Shown one piece after another: positions 53,857 to 63,180 of a DNA stretch of 64,000 nt. This stretch comes from Henriciella sp. (lineage in GTDB: Bacteria > Pseudomonadota > Alphaproteobacteria > Caulobacterales > Hyphomonadaceae), in assembly GCF_029936995.1 (NCBI RefSeq), contig NZ_JAPYRE010000001.1, forward strand, positions 248,001 to 312,000. The letters run 5' to 3'. The notes below the pieces were generated by a model that made no database searches, had not been told where the DNA came from, and worked only from the letters and a program-made list of their open reading frames with translations. The stretch's first letter is position 1. Each line of letters begins with the position of its first letter. The position numbers and the translations under genes were made by a program.

Positions 53857-54717
53857 ATGAGAAGACACATCATGGTGGCAGCTGCGCCGCTTCTAATGCT
53901 TGCCGCCTGTAGTTCCATGCAGGAAAGCGACCTGCCTGAGGCCACCGTGCCTGCCCCGCCCATGATGGGAACCGCAAATGTCTCAGACGCGCAGATCAAT
54001 GAGGCCATCGTCAATCCAGAGCGTCCTGAAACCGATGTGGAACGCGACGAGCTGCGCAAGCCCGCAGCGGTGCTGAGCTATATGGAGCTGATGCCGGGCG
54101 ATACGCTGCTCGAAATGGAGGCGGGTGACGGCTACTTTACCGAGATTTTCTCCCACTATCTCGGTCCGCAGGGAGAGCTTTACATGCAGAACCCGGCGGC
54201 CTTCGACTCTTTCCTTGGCGATGCGCCAGCAAAGCGCCTCGAGCGTCTGGAGAATGTCGAATATGTCCGTTCCAATTTTGACGACATCCCGCTTGATGAT
54301 GCCTCTGTGGATGTCGTGACCTGGTTTCAGGGGCCGCATGAGCTCTGGTACACACCGGAAAGCGGGGCGATGCTGGTCGGCAATCCGCAAGCGTCCTTCC
54401 CGGAAATCAAACGTGTCCTGAAGCCTGGCGGCAGCTTCATCGTGATCGACCATGCTGCGCCCAGCGGGGCGCCCGCGTCGACCGGCGGGGACACGCACCG
54501 CATAGACCCGCAGATTGTGCGCGATCTCGCCCGTGAAGCCGGTTTCGTTCTCATTTCGGAGAATGATCTTTACGACAATCCGGACGATGATCTCGATGCA
54601 AGCGTGTTCGACGAGGCGGTGCGAGGCAAAACCGACCAGTTCATGATGAAATTCGAGAAGCCGATAAACCAGCCGCCGGAACGCCGCGCGGCTGCACTCC
54701 CGCCGACACCTGAGTGA
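53857..54717 (+). CDS. Lipoprotein-type class I SAM methyltransferase-fold protein
   Basis: A 286-residue protein. The signal peptide is of lipoprotein type (MVAAAPLLMLAACSSMQ; lipid Cys near 18). A methyltransferase fold follows with motif I LEMEAGDGYFTEIF, IPLDDASVDVVTWF and motif VI LKPGGSFIVIDHAAPSG. Proteins of this sort are known in alpha- and gammaproteobacteria but none is well studied, and SAM is not expected in the periplasm, so the fold may bind something else. GGGAGA lies about eight bases before ATG 53857. Confidence 0.85.
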   Translation: MRRHIMVAAAPLLMLAACSSMQESDLPEATVPAPPMMGTANVSDAQINEAIVNPERPETDVERDELRKPAAVLSYMELMPGDTLLEMEAGDGYFTEIFSHYLGPQGELYMQNPAAFDSFLGDAPAKRLERLENVEYVRSNFDDIPLDDASVDVVTWFQGPHELWYTPESGAMLVGNPQASFPEIKRVLKPGGSFIVIDHAAPSGAPASTGGDTHRIDPQIVRDLAREAGFVLISENDLYDNPDDDLDASVFDEAVRGKTDQFMMKFEKPINQPPERRAAALPPTPE

Positions 54718-54758
54718 TGTCCTTGACGGACCCGTGCGGCTGATGGAGAGGAGCGGCG

Positions 54759-55502
54759 ATGCAGACTGAGAAACGTCACGTTCCCGCCGCGCGCTCGCGC
54801 CAGGCCCTCTGGCTTGGCCTCGCCTTTGGCGGGGCCGTGATCGTCCTTTTCGTTCTCGGCAAGACCGGCGTCATCGGCTCGCTGGAAGCCTTCATCACCC
54901 AGATGCAGCAGCTGACAGACACGCCTTGGGCGCTGCCAGCCGTGATCGCGCTGTTCACGGCTGGCGCATTCGTCGGCATACCGCAGTTTGCACTCATCGG
55001 GGCGGCCGTTGTCGCCTTCGGGCCGCTCTATGGCGCGATATATTCCTGGCTGGCGTACATGGTGTCCGGCTCGGTGACATTCTGGCTCGGCCGCTTCAGC
55101 GGGCAGGCGGCCGTGGCGCGCTTTTCCGGCAAGCGCGGAGAACGCTTCACCCGTTTCGTGAACCGCAATGCCTTCGCCGCGAGCCTTATCGTGCGCAATG
55201 TGCCAACAGGCCCGTTCCTGATCGTGAACATGGCATTCGGCGCGGTACGGGCGAACTTTCCCGGCTTTGTCGCAGGCATGGCTATCGGCATTGTTCCCAA
55301 GATCCTGCTGGTCGCTTTTGCAGGCCAGAGCCTGACAGCCGCGATGCGTGGATCCCCTCTGATTGCCGCCGGGCTGGCGCTCATTGCAGCGATCATTTTT
55401 GGCGGTGTCTGGCTGTTTGCCCGTCACAGGCATCAGACCGGCAAAGTTATTGCGCCATTTCAGGGTAAACCGGTTGACAGCGACGCCGATAACGCAGATT
55501 AG
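54759..55502 (+). CDS. TVP38/TMEM64 (VTT, DedA superfamily) membrane protein
   Basis: A 247-residue membrane protein with about six helices. The signature is FTAGAFVGIPQFALIGAAVVAFGPLYGAIYSW followed by GSVTFWLGRFSGQ, and the second half RNVPTGPFLIVNMAFGAVR then GMAIGIVPKILLVAFAGQSL (the conserved Gly/Pro motif of VTT domains). Related proteins act in lipid scrambling or membrane homeostasis in eukaryotes and DedA-type homologues in bacteria. GGAGAGG precedes the ATG by eight to ten bases. Substrate unknown. Confidence 0.9.
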   Translation: MQTEKRHVPAARSRQALWLGLAFGGAVIVLFVLGKTGVIGSLEAFITQMQQLTDTPWALPAVIALFTAGAFVGIPQFALIGAAVVAFGPLYGAIYSWLAYMVSGSVTFWLGRFSGQAAVARFSGKRGERFTRFVNRNAFAASLIVRNVPTGPFLIVNMAFGAVRANFPGFVAGMAIGIVPKILLVAFAGQSLTAAMRGSPLIAAGLALIAAIIFGGVWLFARHRHQTGKVIAPFQGKPVDSDADNAD

Positions 55503-55509
55503 TCGCGTT

Positions 55510-55587
55510 ATGCGCAAGAACCTGCCCCATATCAGGCTGCTAAGCCTGCTCCTTACCGGCCCCTGGCCGGTCGCCGCCGGGTCCTGA
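55510..55587 (+). CDS. Leader peptide of leuA
   Basis: A 25-codon frame beginning ATG at 55510 and ending TGA at 55585-55587, 69 bases before leuA. Its first half, MRKNLPHIRLLSLLL, has six Leu codons within residues 5-15, and the second half continues TGPWPVAAGS. A hairpin begins directly behind the Leu run. This fits leucine-controlled attenuation of leuA as known for several alphaproteobacteria. No clear Shine-Dalgarno is seen, which lowers confidence. Confidence 0.7.
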   Translation: MRKNLPHIRLLSLLLTGPWPVAAGS

Positions 55588-55608
55588 CATCCGGCGCCTG
55601 GCCAGGGG
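55560..55608 (+). promoter_or_regulatory. Long inverted repeat in the leuA leader
   Basis: CCCCTGGCC (55560-55568) is exactly complementary to GGCCAGGGG (55600-55608); inside, CGCCGG (55575-55580) pairs with CCGGCG (55591-55596), closing a ten-base loop. The first arm overlaps the end of the leader peptide just after its Leu codons. No strong U-run follows, so action through an intrinsic terminator is not evident; control of translation is possible. Confidence 0.7.
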
Positions 55609-55656
55609 ACACGTTGAGCTTCGTATTTCCTAACGTTTCCAGCAGGCCAGTATCCG

Positions 55657-57189
55657 ATGAGTGACAATAACCGCATCCTGATTTTCGACACCACAATGCG
55701 TGACGGCGAGCAGTCGCCCGGCGCTTCCATGACCCATGCCGAGAAGCTCGAGCTTGCAGATGTGCTTGAAACAATGGGGGTCGACATTATCGAGGCAGGC
55801 TTCCCGGCTTCTTCGATAGGCGATTTCGAGGCCGTGCGTGAGATTGCGCGCCGCTCCAGATCCTCCACCATCTGCGGGTTGTCACGGGCGACCGAAAAGG
55901 ATATCGACCGCTGTGGCGAGGCTGTGCGCGAGGCCGCCCGTCCACGCATCCACACCTTCATCTCCACCAGCCCCGTTCATATGAAGCACAAGCTCCAGAT
56001 GGGGCCGAATGCCGTGCTGGAGGCCGTTGGCCGCTCGGTCGCCCAGGCGCGCAATCTCGTCGATGATGTCGAGTGGAGCGCGGAAGATGCCACACGGACA
56101 GAGTTCGACTTTCTCTGCAAATGTATCGACGCGGCGATCCATGCCGGGGCCACCACGATCAATGTGCCCGATACGGTCGGCTACACCCACCCTGACGAGT
56201 ATGGCGCATTGATCCGGTCCCTGCGTGAGACGATCCCGAATTCCGACAAGGTGATCTGGTCGACGCATTGCCACAATGACCTCGGGCTTGCGGTCGCCAA
56301 CTCGATTGCCGGCGCGCAGAATGGTGCGCGTCAGATTGAGTGCACCATAAACGGACTCGGGGAACGGGCCGGCAATGCGGCGCTTGAAGAGATCGTCATG
56401 GCGTTCAAGGTGCGCGGTGACTCCCTGCCTTTCGAGACGGGGGTGGATTCAACGCGGATTGCACGCGCCAGCCAGATGGTGAGCCGTATCACTGGCTTTC
56501 CCATCCAGTATAACAAGGCCATCGTCGGCAAGAACGCTTTCGCCCATGAAAGCGGGATTCATCAGGATGGGATGCTGAAGAATACCGAGACCTACGAGAT
56601 CATGAAGCCGGAAGATGTCGGCGTCTCGAAAAGCTCGCTTGTCATGGGCAAGCTGTCGGGCCGCAATGCCTTTCGCGACAAGGTAGGCTCGCTTGGCTAT
56701 GAGCTCGATCCGGATTCGCTGGATGAAGCCTTCCGCCGTTTCAAGGCGCTGGCCGACAAGAAGAAACAAATCTTCGACGACGACATACTGGCGCTGATAG
56801 ATGACCAGCTCTCGGCGATTGGCGAACGCGTCGCTTTTCGCAGCCTTCGGGTCATTGCGGGGTCTGAAGGACCGCAGACGGCCGACCTCGCCGTGCTTGT
56901 CGATGGCAATGAGGCGTCCACCAGCTGCGAGGGCAATGGCCCGGTTGATGCCGTGTTCAACGCGATCCGCCAGATCGTCGACCATGATGCCAGGCTCGAC
57001 CTCTATCAGGTCCACGCGGTTACTGGGGGCACCGATGCCCAGGCCGAGGTCAGCGTGCGTCTCAACGGCGAAGGGATCATGGCGGTCGGGCGGGCCTCCG
57101 ACCCCGATACGCTCGTGGCCAGCGCCAAGGCCTATATCTATGCGCTGAACAAACTTGAAGCCCGTCGCATGAAGCGGATGGCGGCCTGA
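55657..57189 (+). CDS. leuA: 2-isopropylmalate synthase
   Basis: Committed step of leucine synthesis, 510 residues. The catalytic domain has DTTMRDGEQSPGASM, IEAGFPASSIGDFEAV, HCHNDLGLAVANSI with metal His residues, and INGLGERAGNAALEEIV. The C-terminal LeuA dimer/regulatory domain (about 390-505) contains VDGNEASTSCEGNGPVDAVF, the leucine-feedback region. Length is that of the bacterial type-I enzymes. It lies behind a leucine-rich leader peptide and ahead of the mre operon, from which a terminator-like hairpin separates it. Confidence 0.96.
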   Translation: MSDNNRILIFDTTMRDGEQSPGASMTHAEKLELADVLETMGVDIIEAGFPASSIGDFEAVREIARRSRSSTICGLSRATEKDIDRCGEAVREAARPRIHTFISTSPVHMKHKLQMGPNAVLEAVGRSVAQARNLVDDVEWSAEDATRTEFDFLCKCIDAAIHAGATTINVPDTVGYTHPDEYGALIRSLRETIPNSDKVIWSTHCHNDLGLAVANSIAGAQNGARQIECTINGLGERAGNAALEEIVMAFKVRGDSLPFETGVDSTRIARASQMVSRITGFPIQYNKAIVGKNAFAHESGIHQDGMLKNTETYEIMKPEDVGVSKSSLVMGKLSGRNAFRDKVGSLGYELDPDSLDEAFRRFKALADKKKQIFDDDILALIDDQLSAIGERVAFRSLRVIAGSEGPQTADLAVLVDGNEASTSCEGNGPVDAVFNAIRQIVDHDARLDLYQVHAVTGGTDAQAEVSVRLNGEGIMAVGRASDPDTLVASAKAYIYALNKLEARRMKRMAA

Positions 57190-57229
57190 GAACGTTTCGT
57201 TTTAGAAACAATTAACCAAAAAATGAGGG

Positions 57230-57249
57230 GGCGGGCTGAAGAGCCCGCC
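57230..57249 (+). terminator. Hairpin after leuA
   Basis: GGCGGGCT, loop GAAG, AGCCCGCC: an eight-base perfect GC-rich stem 41 bases after the leuA stop, followed by ATTATTATG and not by a long T-run. It is the only strong stem before the next gene and is likely to end the leuA transcript, perhaps with Rho or NusA help. A-rich bases (CCAAAAAATG) precede it. Confidence 0.65.
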
Positions 57250-57266
57250 ATTATTATGGTTTGGTA

Positions 57267-57289
57267 AGGCGGAACGGTTCGTTCCGCCT
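57267..57289. promoter_or_regulatory. Second 9-bp palindrome upstream of mreB
   Basis: AGGCGGAAC, loop GGTTC, GTTCCGCCT, all pairs perfect. It lies 17 bases after the leuA terminator and 126 bases before mreB. In the 225-base gap no gene was found. It may be part of the terminator region, or an mreB leader or operator structure; no U-run follows. Confidence 0.5.
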
Positions 57290-57315
57290 ACGGTCAGTGT
57301 CGGCCTTGCGTTTGA

Positions 57316-58455
<1,140 letters not shown>

Positions 58456-58541
58456 TCCGCAGTCCTGCTGACTCGGCAGTTGCAGACAGGTGCGGATCGT
58501 CTCAGGATTAGATCTGTGGTCGGAGGCCGGAAGGGACGTCC

Positions 58542-59447
58542 ATGGTCCGTATGAGAGGAAAGCGACTTAAAGGCCGCCCATTGAGGCGATACGCCCTTTT
58601 TGTTGCCCTCGCCGGCCTTTTCGCCATTCTGCTGCTCCAGACATCGCCACGTCTCCGCGCCATGGTCGACCCGGCCCGGACAATGGCGGCCGACCAGCTG
58701 GCAAGTTCCGCCCGGCCGGGGCTGTGGGATCGCATCACCGGCCGCTCGGCGCGGGAGGAACGCATCCGCGAACTTGAAGCAGAAGTTCGCGAGCTGACCC
58801 GTTACAGACAGGTCGCGATCTCCATGGCCGCAAGGCTTGAGTCCTATGAGGACATGCTCAACATGATGGGGGAGCCGCCCGTGCGCGGTGTCACCGCCCG
58901 TACGACGTCTGAGACGAATGGCCCGTTCCGCGAGGCAATCCTCGTGAATGCCGGCGCGCTTCAGGGTGTGGAAGAGGGGGCCTACGCAGAAAATGAAGGC
59001 GGTCTTGTCGGGCGTGTCGTCCAGCTTGGCGAGCGCTCATCGCGCGTGCTCCTGGTGACAGACTTCAACTCGCGTGTGCCAGTCGTCGGCGAAGCCAGTG
59101 GTATGCGCGCCATCGTCTACGGTGACCGCGATGATCTCGGCACGCTCACCGACATGCCGGAGAAGGGGAGCTTCATCGAAGGCGAGCGTGTCCTGACTTC
59201 GGGCGATGGAGGTGTTTTTCCGCGCGGTATTGTAGTGGGTGAAATTGTCGAGCGCAGTGGCGACCAGCGTGTCGATTTCAGCATGACGCGGGCCACGGGC
59301 GGGTTCGTCCGCCTGATGCCATCGACAAAGATTCCGAAGCCGGAAGCCTATCCGATCGAGCCCTATGTTCCTGAAGATGACGAGGCGACAGAAACCGCTG
59401 CGTCGGAAGAGGGCGATGATCCTTCTGGCAATCCGGGAGGACGTTGA
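58542..59447 (+). CDS. mreC: Rod shape-determining protein MreC
   Basis: A 301-residue bitopic protein linking MreB to periplasmic wall enzymes. One N-terminal helix (YALFVALAGLFAILLLQTS), then a coiled coil (EERIRELEAEVRELTRYRQ) and the two-barrel MreC domain with VNAGALQGVEEGAYAENEGG and GVFPRGIVVGEIV. The C-terminus is acidic and low complexity (EDDEATETAASEEGDD). It starts 87 bases after mreB. Confidence 0.95.
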   Translation: MVRMRGKRLKGRPLRRYALFVALAGLFAILLLQTSPRLRAMVDPARTMAADQLASSARPGLWDRITGRSAREERIRELEAEVRELTRYRQVAISMAARLESYEDMLNMMGEPPVRGVTARTTSETNGPFREAILVNAGALQGVEEGAYAENEGGLVGRVVQLGERSSRVLLVTDFNSRVPVVGEASGMRAIVYGDRDDLGTLTDMPEKGSFIEGERVLTSGDGGVFPRGIVVGEIVERSGDQRVDFSMTRATGGFVRLMPSTKIPKPEAYPIEPYVPEDDEATETAASEEGDDPSGNPGGR

Positions 59448-59450
59448 GCG

Positions 59451-60011
59451 ATGGCGAGGCAGAAGTCCGATAGCCGCCCTTCCGGATTTGGCCGTATCTG
59501 GGCTGAAGCGGGACCAACAAGCCGCCTCCTGGCGGGCACTGTGCTTGTCATAGCGATCGGGCTGGTCGGTCTTACGCCGAAGAGCGTGTTCGGGACGGAG
59601 CTTATCTGGCCTTATGCTGCCCTCATTGCCGCCATGGGCTGGGGGCGCAGCGGGCTTGCCTTCCGGCCGATGATCGTCCTGATGCTGCTTGGTGTCGTGC
59701 AGGACGTGACGGCCTATGCGCCGCTCGGCTGTTTCGGCTTTATCAACCTGACAGCATTCGGAATGAGTGCCTTGATCCATTACCATTTCGACCGTGACAG
59801 GTCGCCGATCATTACCACGCTGTCGCCAATCCTTGTCTATGCTGCCGGTTTTGCGCTTGTCTGGCTGTTCGCGAGCTTCAACAGCAATCACATGGTCCAG
59901 CTTTCGCCATTGGTAAGCGCGTATGCTGTCACCTACGCGCTACACATCGTGATCGCCCCTGTATTTGACCTTGGCCGCCGGGCCGGCACAATGGCTGGAA
60001 CACTGTCATGA
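59451..60011 (+). CDS. mreD: Rod shape-determining protein MreD
   Basis: A 186-residue inner-membrane protein with about five helices (LAGTVLVIAIGLVGLTP, IWPYAALIAAMGWG, and FINLTAFGMSALIHYHF). Sequence conservation in MreD is low, so the call leans on length, topology and position between mreC and the PBP2 gene. It starts three bases after mreC and its stop overlaps the following ATG in an ATGA. Confidence 0.9.
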   Translation: MARQKSDSRPSGFGRIWAEAGPTSRLLAGTVLVIAIGLVGLTPKSVFGTELIWPYAALIAAMGWGRSGLAFRPMIVLMLLGVVQDVTAYAPLGCFGFINLTAFGMSALIHYHFDRDRSPIITTLSPILVYAAGFALVWLFASFNSNHMVQLSPLVSAYAVTYALHIVIAPVFDLGRRAGTMAGTLS

Positions 60012-61927
60012 GCAAACAGAACGACTTTGAAGAGAGTATCGACCGGCGGACCGTCACGGCAGGCCTTGCCGGGGGACTTATGTTCTCCGGCCTTGTCGCG
60101 CGGCTCGCACAGCTTCAGCTGGTCGAAGGCAAGAGATACCAGAAGATCGCCGATGAAAACGGCGTAAAGCTCGAACTCGCGCCGCCGGAGCGGGGCAATA
60201 TCGTTGACCGGTTCGGCCTGCCGCTGGCGTCACAACGCCAGGCCGGTCGTGTGTCTATCGTGCGCGAACAGGCCGACGATCTGGAAGCGTCTCTTCGTGA
60301 AGTGGCAAGGCATATCGACCTGCCGGAGGAGGAGCAGAGACGCATCGTCCAGCAGGCGCGCCAGCAGGCCTCCTTCCAGTCGACCATCGTGAAAAGCGAA
60401 CTTTCCTATGATGACTTCGCGCGTATGTCGCTTCTGGCGGCCGAAATTCCCGGTGTGCATGTCGATATGGCCTCAACGCGTTCCTATCCGCGCGGCCGTG
60501 ATGTCGCTCATGTTCTGGGATATGTCGCCAAGGCCAGCGGCGATGACCTGGCCCGCCTGACGGATGGAAAGAGCCAGGAAGAGGCCAAGCTCCTGCGGAC
60601 CCTGTTCCGCCACCCCGACATGCGGACAGGCCGGTCCGGCGTGGAGCGCTATGCTGAAAAGTGGCTGCGCGGGGAGCCAGGGTTTCGCAAGCTGGAAACC
60701 AACGCTGCGGGGCGTGTCATCCGGGAACTCGACAGTGACGATCTCGCGCCAGTGCCCGGGCGCGATATCGGGCTGACGATCGATGCTGAACTCCAGCGCG
60801 CTGCGATTGACCGGTTCGGGGAAGAAAGCGGGGCGGCCGTCGTGCTCGATATTGAAACGGGCGCGATCCTCGCTTTCGTCTCGACCCCGGCTTTCGATCC
60901 GAATGATTTCGTCAACGGCATTTCCTATTCTGACTATAATGCCTTGCGGGAGAATGACCGCTCACCGCTTTACCACAAGGCCTATGACGGCACCTATCCG
61001 CCGGGCTCGACGTTCAAGATGGTGGTGGCGACCGCAGCGATCGAGAGCGGTATCGATCCGAACATGCACGTTTACTGCCCCGGCCACTACCGCTTCGGGA
61101 ACCGGACATGGCATTGCTGGAAGCGTGGTGGTCATGGCTCCGTGGACCTTCACTGGGCGCTCAAGGGCAGTTGCGACACCTATTTCTACGAGATCGCCAA
61201 GCGAACGGGCGTGGAAAAGATCGCTGAAGTGTCCAAGCGGTTCGGCTTTGGGCAGCGCTGGGAACTCGGCATGACCGGCGGCCGCAGCGGCACGGTGCCG
61301 AACGATGAGTGGAAGCGCAAGGCGCTCGGAGAGCCGTGGTATCAGGGCGAGACGCTCAATTACGGCATCGGGCAGGGCTATCTCTCGGCGAGCCCGCTCC
61401 AGCTGGCTGTCATGTCGGCCCGAATCGCGGCCCGCGGACGCCTGATCGAGCCATATATCATTGGGGATGGCCCGCGGCCGAACGAGCCGATTCCCTATGC
61501 CGAACCGCTGGATCCTGAAATCATGGATGTCATGAAGGCGGGGATGTACGGCGTGACGTCGGAAACGGGAGGCACGGCCTGGCGTTCCGGGGACCTGGGG
61601 CTTGGCGGCCCGAGACTGGCCGGCAAGACAGGCACAGCGCAGGTGCGCCGGATCTCTGCGGCTGAGCGGCGTAGTGGTATCCTGAAGGGCGAGGACATTG
61701 CCCGCAAACTGCGCGACCATGCCCTGTTTGTCGCCTATGCGCCGGCTGATGATCCCAAATATGCGATTTCCGTTGTGGTCGAGCACGGTGAAGGCGGTTC
61801 CAGTACGGCCGCGCCAGTTGCACGCGACATTCTCGCGGCCGCGATCCGCCGGGATTCCCGACGTGCGGCACGCTGGCAGACAGCCTCTGTTGCGCCATCG
61901 GTTTCGACAAAACGGAGCGCGCCCTGA
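60008..61927 (+). CDS. mrdA: Penicillin-binding protein 2 (elongasome transpeptidase)
   Basis: Class B PBP, 639 residues. N-terminal cytoplasmic stretch and membrane anchor (GGLMFSGLVARLAQLQLV), pedestal domain with ERGNIVDRFGLPLASQRQ, and transpeptidase domain with active-site Ser in PPGSTFKMVVATAAIE, the SxN-type motif in KGSCDTYFYEIAKR (with Asp at the third place) and the third motif AGKTGTAQV. It cross-links wall together with RodA, whose gene starts at its last base (TGATG). Confidence 0.96.
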   Translation: MSKQNDFEESIDRRTVTAGLAGGLMFSGLVARLAQLQLVEGKRYQKIADENGVKLELAPPERGNIVDRFGLPLASQRQAGRVSIVREQADDLEASLREVARHIDLPEEEQRRIVQQARQQASFQSTIVKSELSYDDFARMSLLAAEIPGVHVDMASTRSYPRGRDVAHVLGYVAKASGDDLARLTDGKSQEEAKLLRTLFRHPDMRTGRSGVERYAEKWLRGEPGFRKLETNAAGRVIRELDSDDLAPVPGRDIGLTIDAELQRAAIDRFGEESGAAVVLDIETGAILAFVSTPAFDPNDFVNGISYSDYNALRENDRSPLYHKAYDGTYPPGSTFKMVVATAAIESGIDPNMHVYCPGHYRFGNRTWHCWKRGGHGSVDLHWALKGSCDTYFYEIAKRTGVEKIAEVSKRFGFGQRWELGMTGGRSGTVPNDEWKRKALGEPWYQGETLNYGIGQGYLSASPLQLAVMSARIAARGRLIEPYIIGDGPRPNEPIPYAEPLDPEIMDVMKAGMYGVTSETGGTAWRSGDLGLGGPRLAGKTGTAQVRRISAAERRSGILKGEDIARKLRDHALFVAYAPADDPKYAISVVVEHGEGGSSTAAPVARDILAAAIRRDSRRAARWQTASVAPSVSTKRSAP

Positions 61928-63099
61928 TGGCCCGGGCTGCGCGTGCCTCGAATATACGTTTTGAAGACCGCACTTTCGCTGGCACGCTGGGTGAACTGCC
62001 CTGGGGGCTGATCCTGCTCCTGATCAGCATGGCGCTGATCGGCACGGCTGCGCTCTACAGCTCTACATACACCAATCCGGCCGAATCCGCTCTGCCAGCC
62101 CGGCATGCCATCCGCTTTGTCGTGGCTTTGGGCATCATGTTTGTCATCGCGCTCGTGCCCGTTAAGATCTGGCTGAGGGCGGCCTGGCCAGCCTATTTCG
62201 TGACGCTCGCCATGCTGGTCGGTGTGGAGCTTTTCGGCGTGAGTGGCGGCGGCGCGCAGCGCTGGCTGCCGCTCGGCCCGGTCAATGTACAGCCGTCGGA
62301 GTTCATGAAGCTGGCACTCACCCTGGCGCTGGCCCGCTATTACCACAACAACCTGACAAGCGATTCGGGGCGGTTCTTCATTCACCTGCCTGCACTGTTC
62401 ATGATCCTCATCCCCGCCGCGCTGATCTTCAAGCAACCGGATTTCGGCACCACGCTTGCCCTGTTCGCATCCGGTAGTGTCCTGATCTATCTCGCGGGCC
62501 TCTATTATCGTGTCATTGCTGCGGTGGCCGTGACGGGCCTGGTCAGTATCTGGCCGGTCTACCAGTTCGTCCTGGAAGACTATCAGCGCGAGCGTGTCGA
62601 CACTTTTCTGGCGCAGCTGACAGGCCAGGCAGTGAACACGTTGGATGACGGGTACCAGATCGAACAGGCCAAGATCGCCATTGGCTCAGGCGGCTGGCAG
62701 GGCAGGGGCTTCATGGAAGGGATCCAGGCCCAGCTCGACTATATCCCCGAACAGCATACCGACTTTATCCTGACAGTCATTGCCGAGGAGTTCGGGTTCC
62801 TGGGGGCCACGGGCCTGCTGGTGATCTGGGCGATCATCCTCGTCTGGGGGATGGTTATCGCGCGGGGCTCGTCGAGCCTGTTCGGCCGGTTTGCCGCAGC
62901 CGGCTGTGTGGCGACGGTGGGGTTCTTCATCCTGTTCAACGTGGCCATGGTGCTCGGCCTTGTGCCAGTGGTGGGTGTGCCCTTGCCGCTGGTCTCGTAT
63001 GGCGGCACAGTGATGTTCACGACGATGGCCTGTTTCGGCATCATCATGTCGGTGCACCTGGGGCGGGATGAAAGGTTGAATGCGCAGGGGGTGATTTAA
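61927..63099 (+). CDS. rodA: Peptidoglycan polymerase RodA
   Basis: SEDS-family glycosyltransferase, 390 residues with about ten helices. Typical segments are WGLILLLISMALIGTAALYS, QRWLPLGPVNVQPSEFMKLAL, the GSGGWQGRGFMEGIQAQLDYIPEQHTDF region holding the catalytic Asp, IAEEFGFLGATGLL, and GVPLPLVSYGGTVM near the end. It overlaps the PBP2 gene by one base, indicating coupled translation. Last gene of the shape operon. Confidence 0.96.
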   Translation: MARAARASNIRFEDRTFAGTLGELPWGLILLLISMALIGTAALYSSTYTNPAESALPARHAIRFVVALGIMFVIALVPVKIWLRAAWPAYFVTLAMLVGVELFGVSGGGAQRWLPLGPVNVQPSEFMKLALTLALARYYHNNLTSDSGRFFIHLPALFMILIPAALIFKQPDFGTTLALFASGSVLIYLAGLYYRVIAAVAVTGLVSIWPVYQFVLEDYQRERVDTFLAQLTGQAVNTLDDGYQIEQAKIAIGSGGWQGRGFMEGIQAQLDYIPEQHTDFILTVIAEEFGFLGATGLLVIWAIILVWGMVIARGSSSLFGRFAAAGCVATVGFFILFNVAMVLGLVPVVGVPLPLVSYGGTVMFTTMACFGIIMSVHLGRDERLNAQGVI

Positions 63100-63180
63100 C
63101 CCCTATTGCGGCAGATGCGTTGACGTCTGTCCCACGATATATACTGTCCCGCGAAAATCATTTCCTGGAGGGAGCAAAAT

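Noticed and set aside
54570-55967. 465-codon open frame opposite the TVP38 gene and the leuA leader
   Set aside because: It spans parts of three real genes and a leader region, has low-complexity composition and no recognisable motif.
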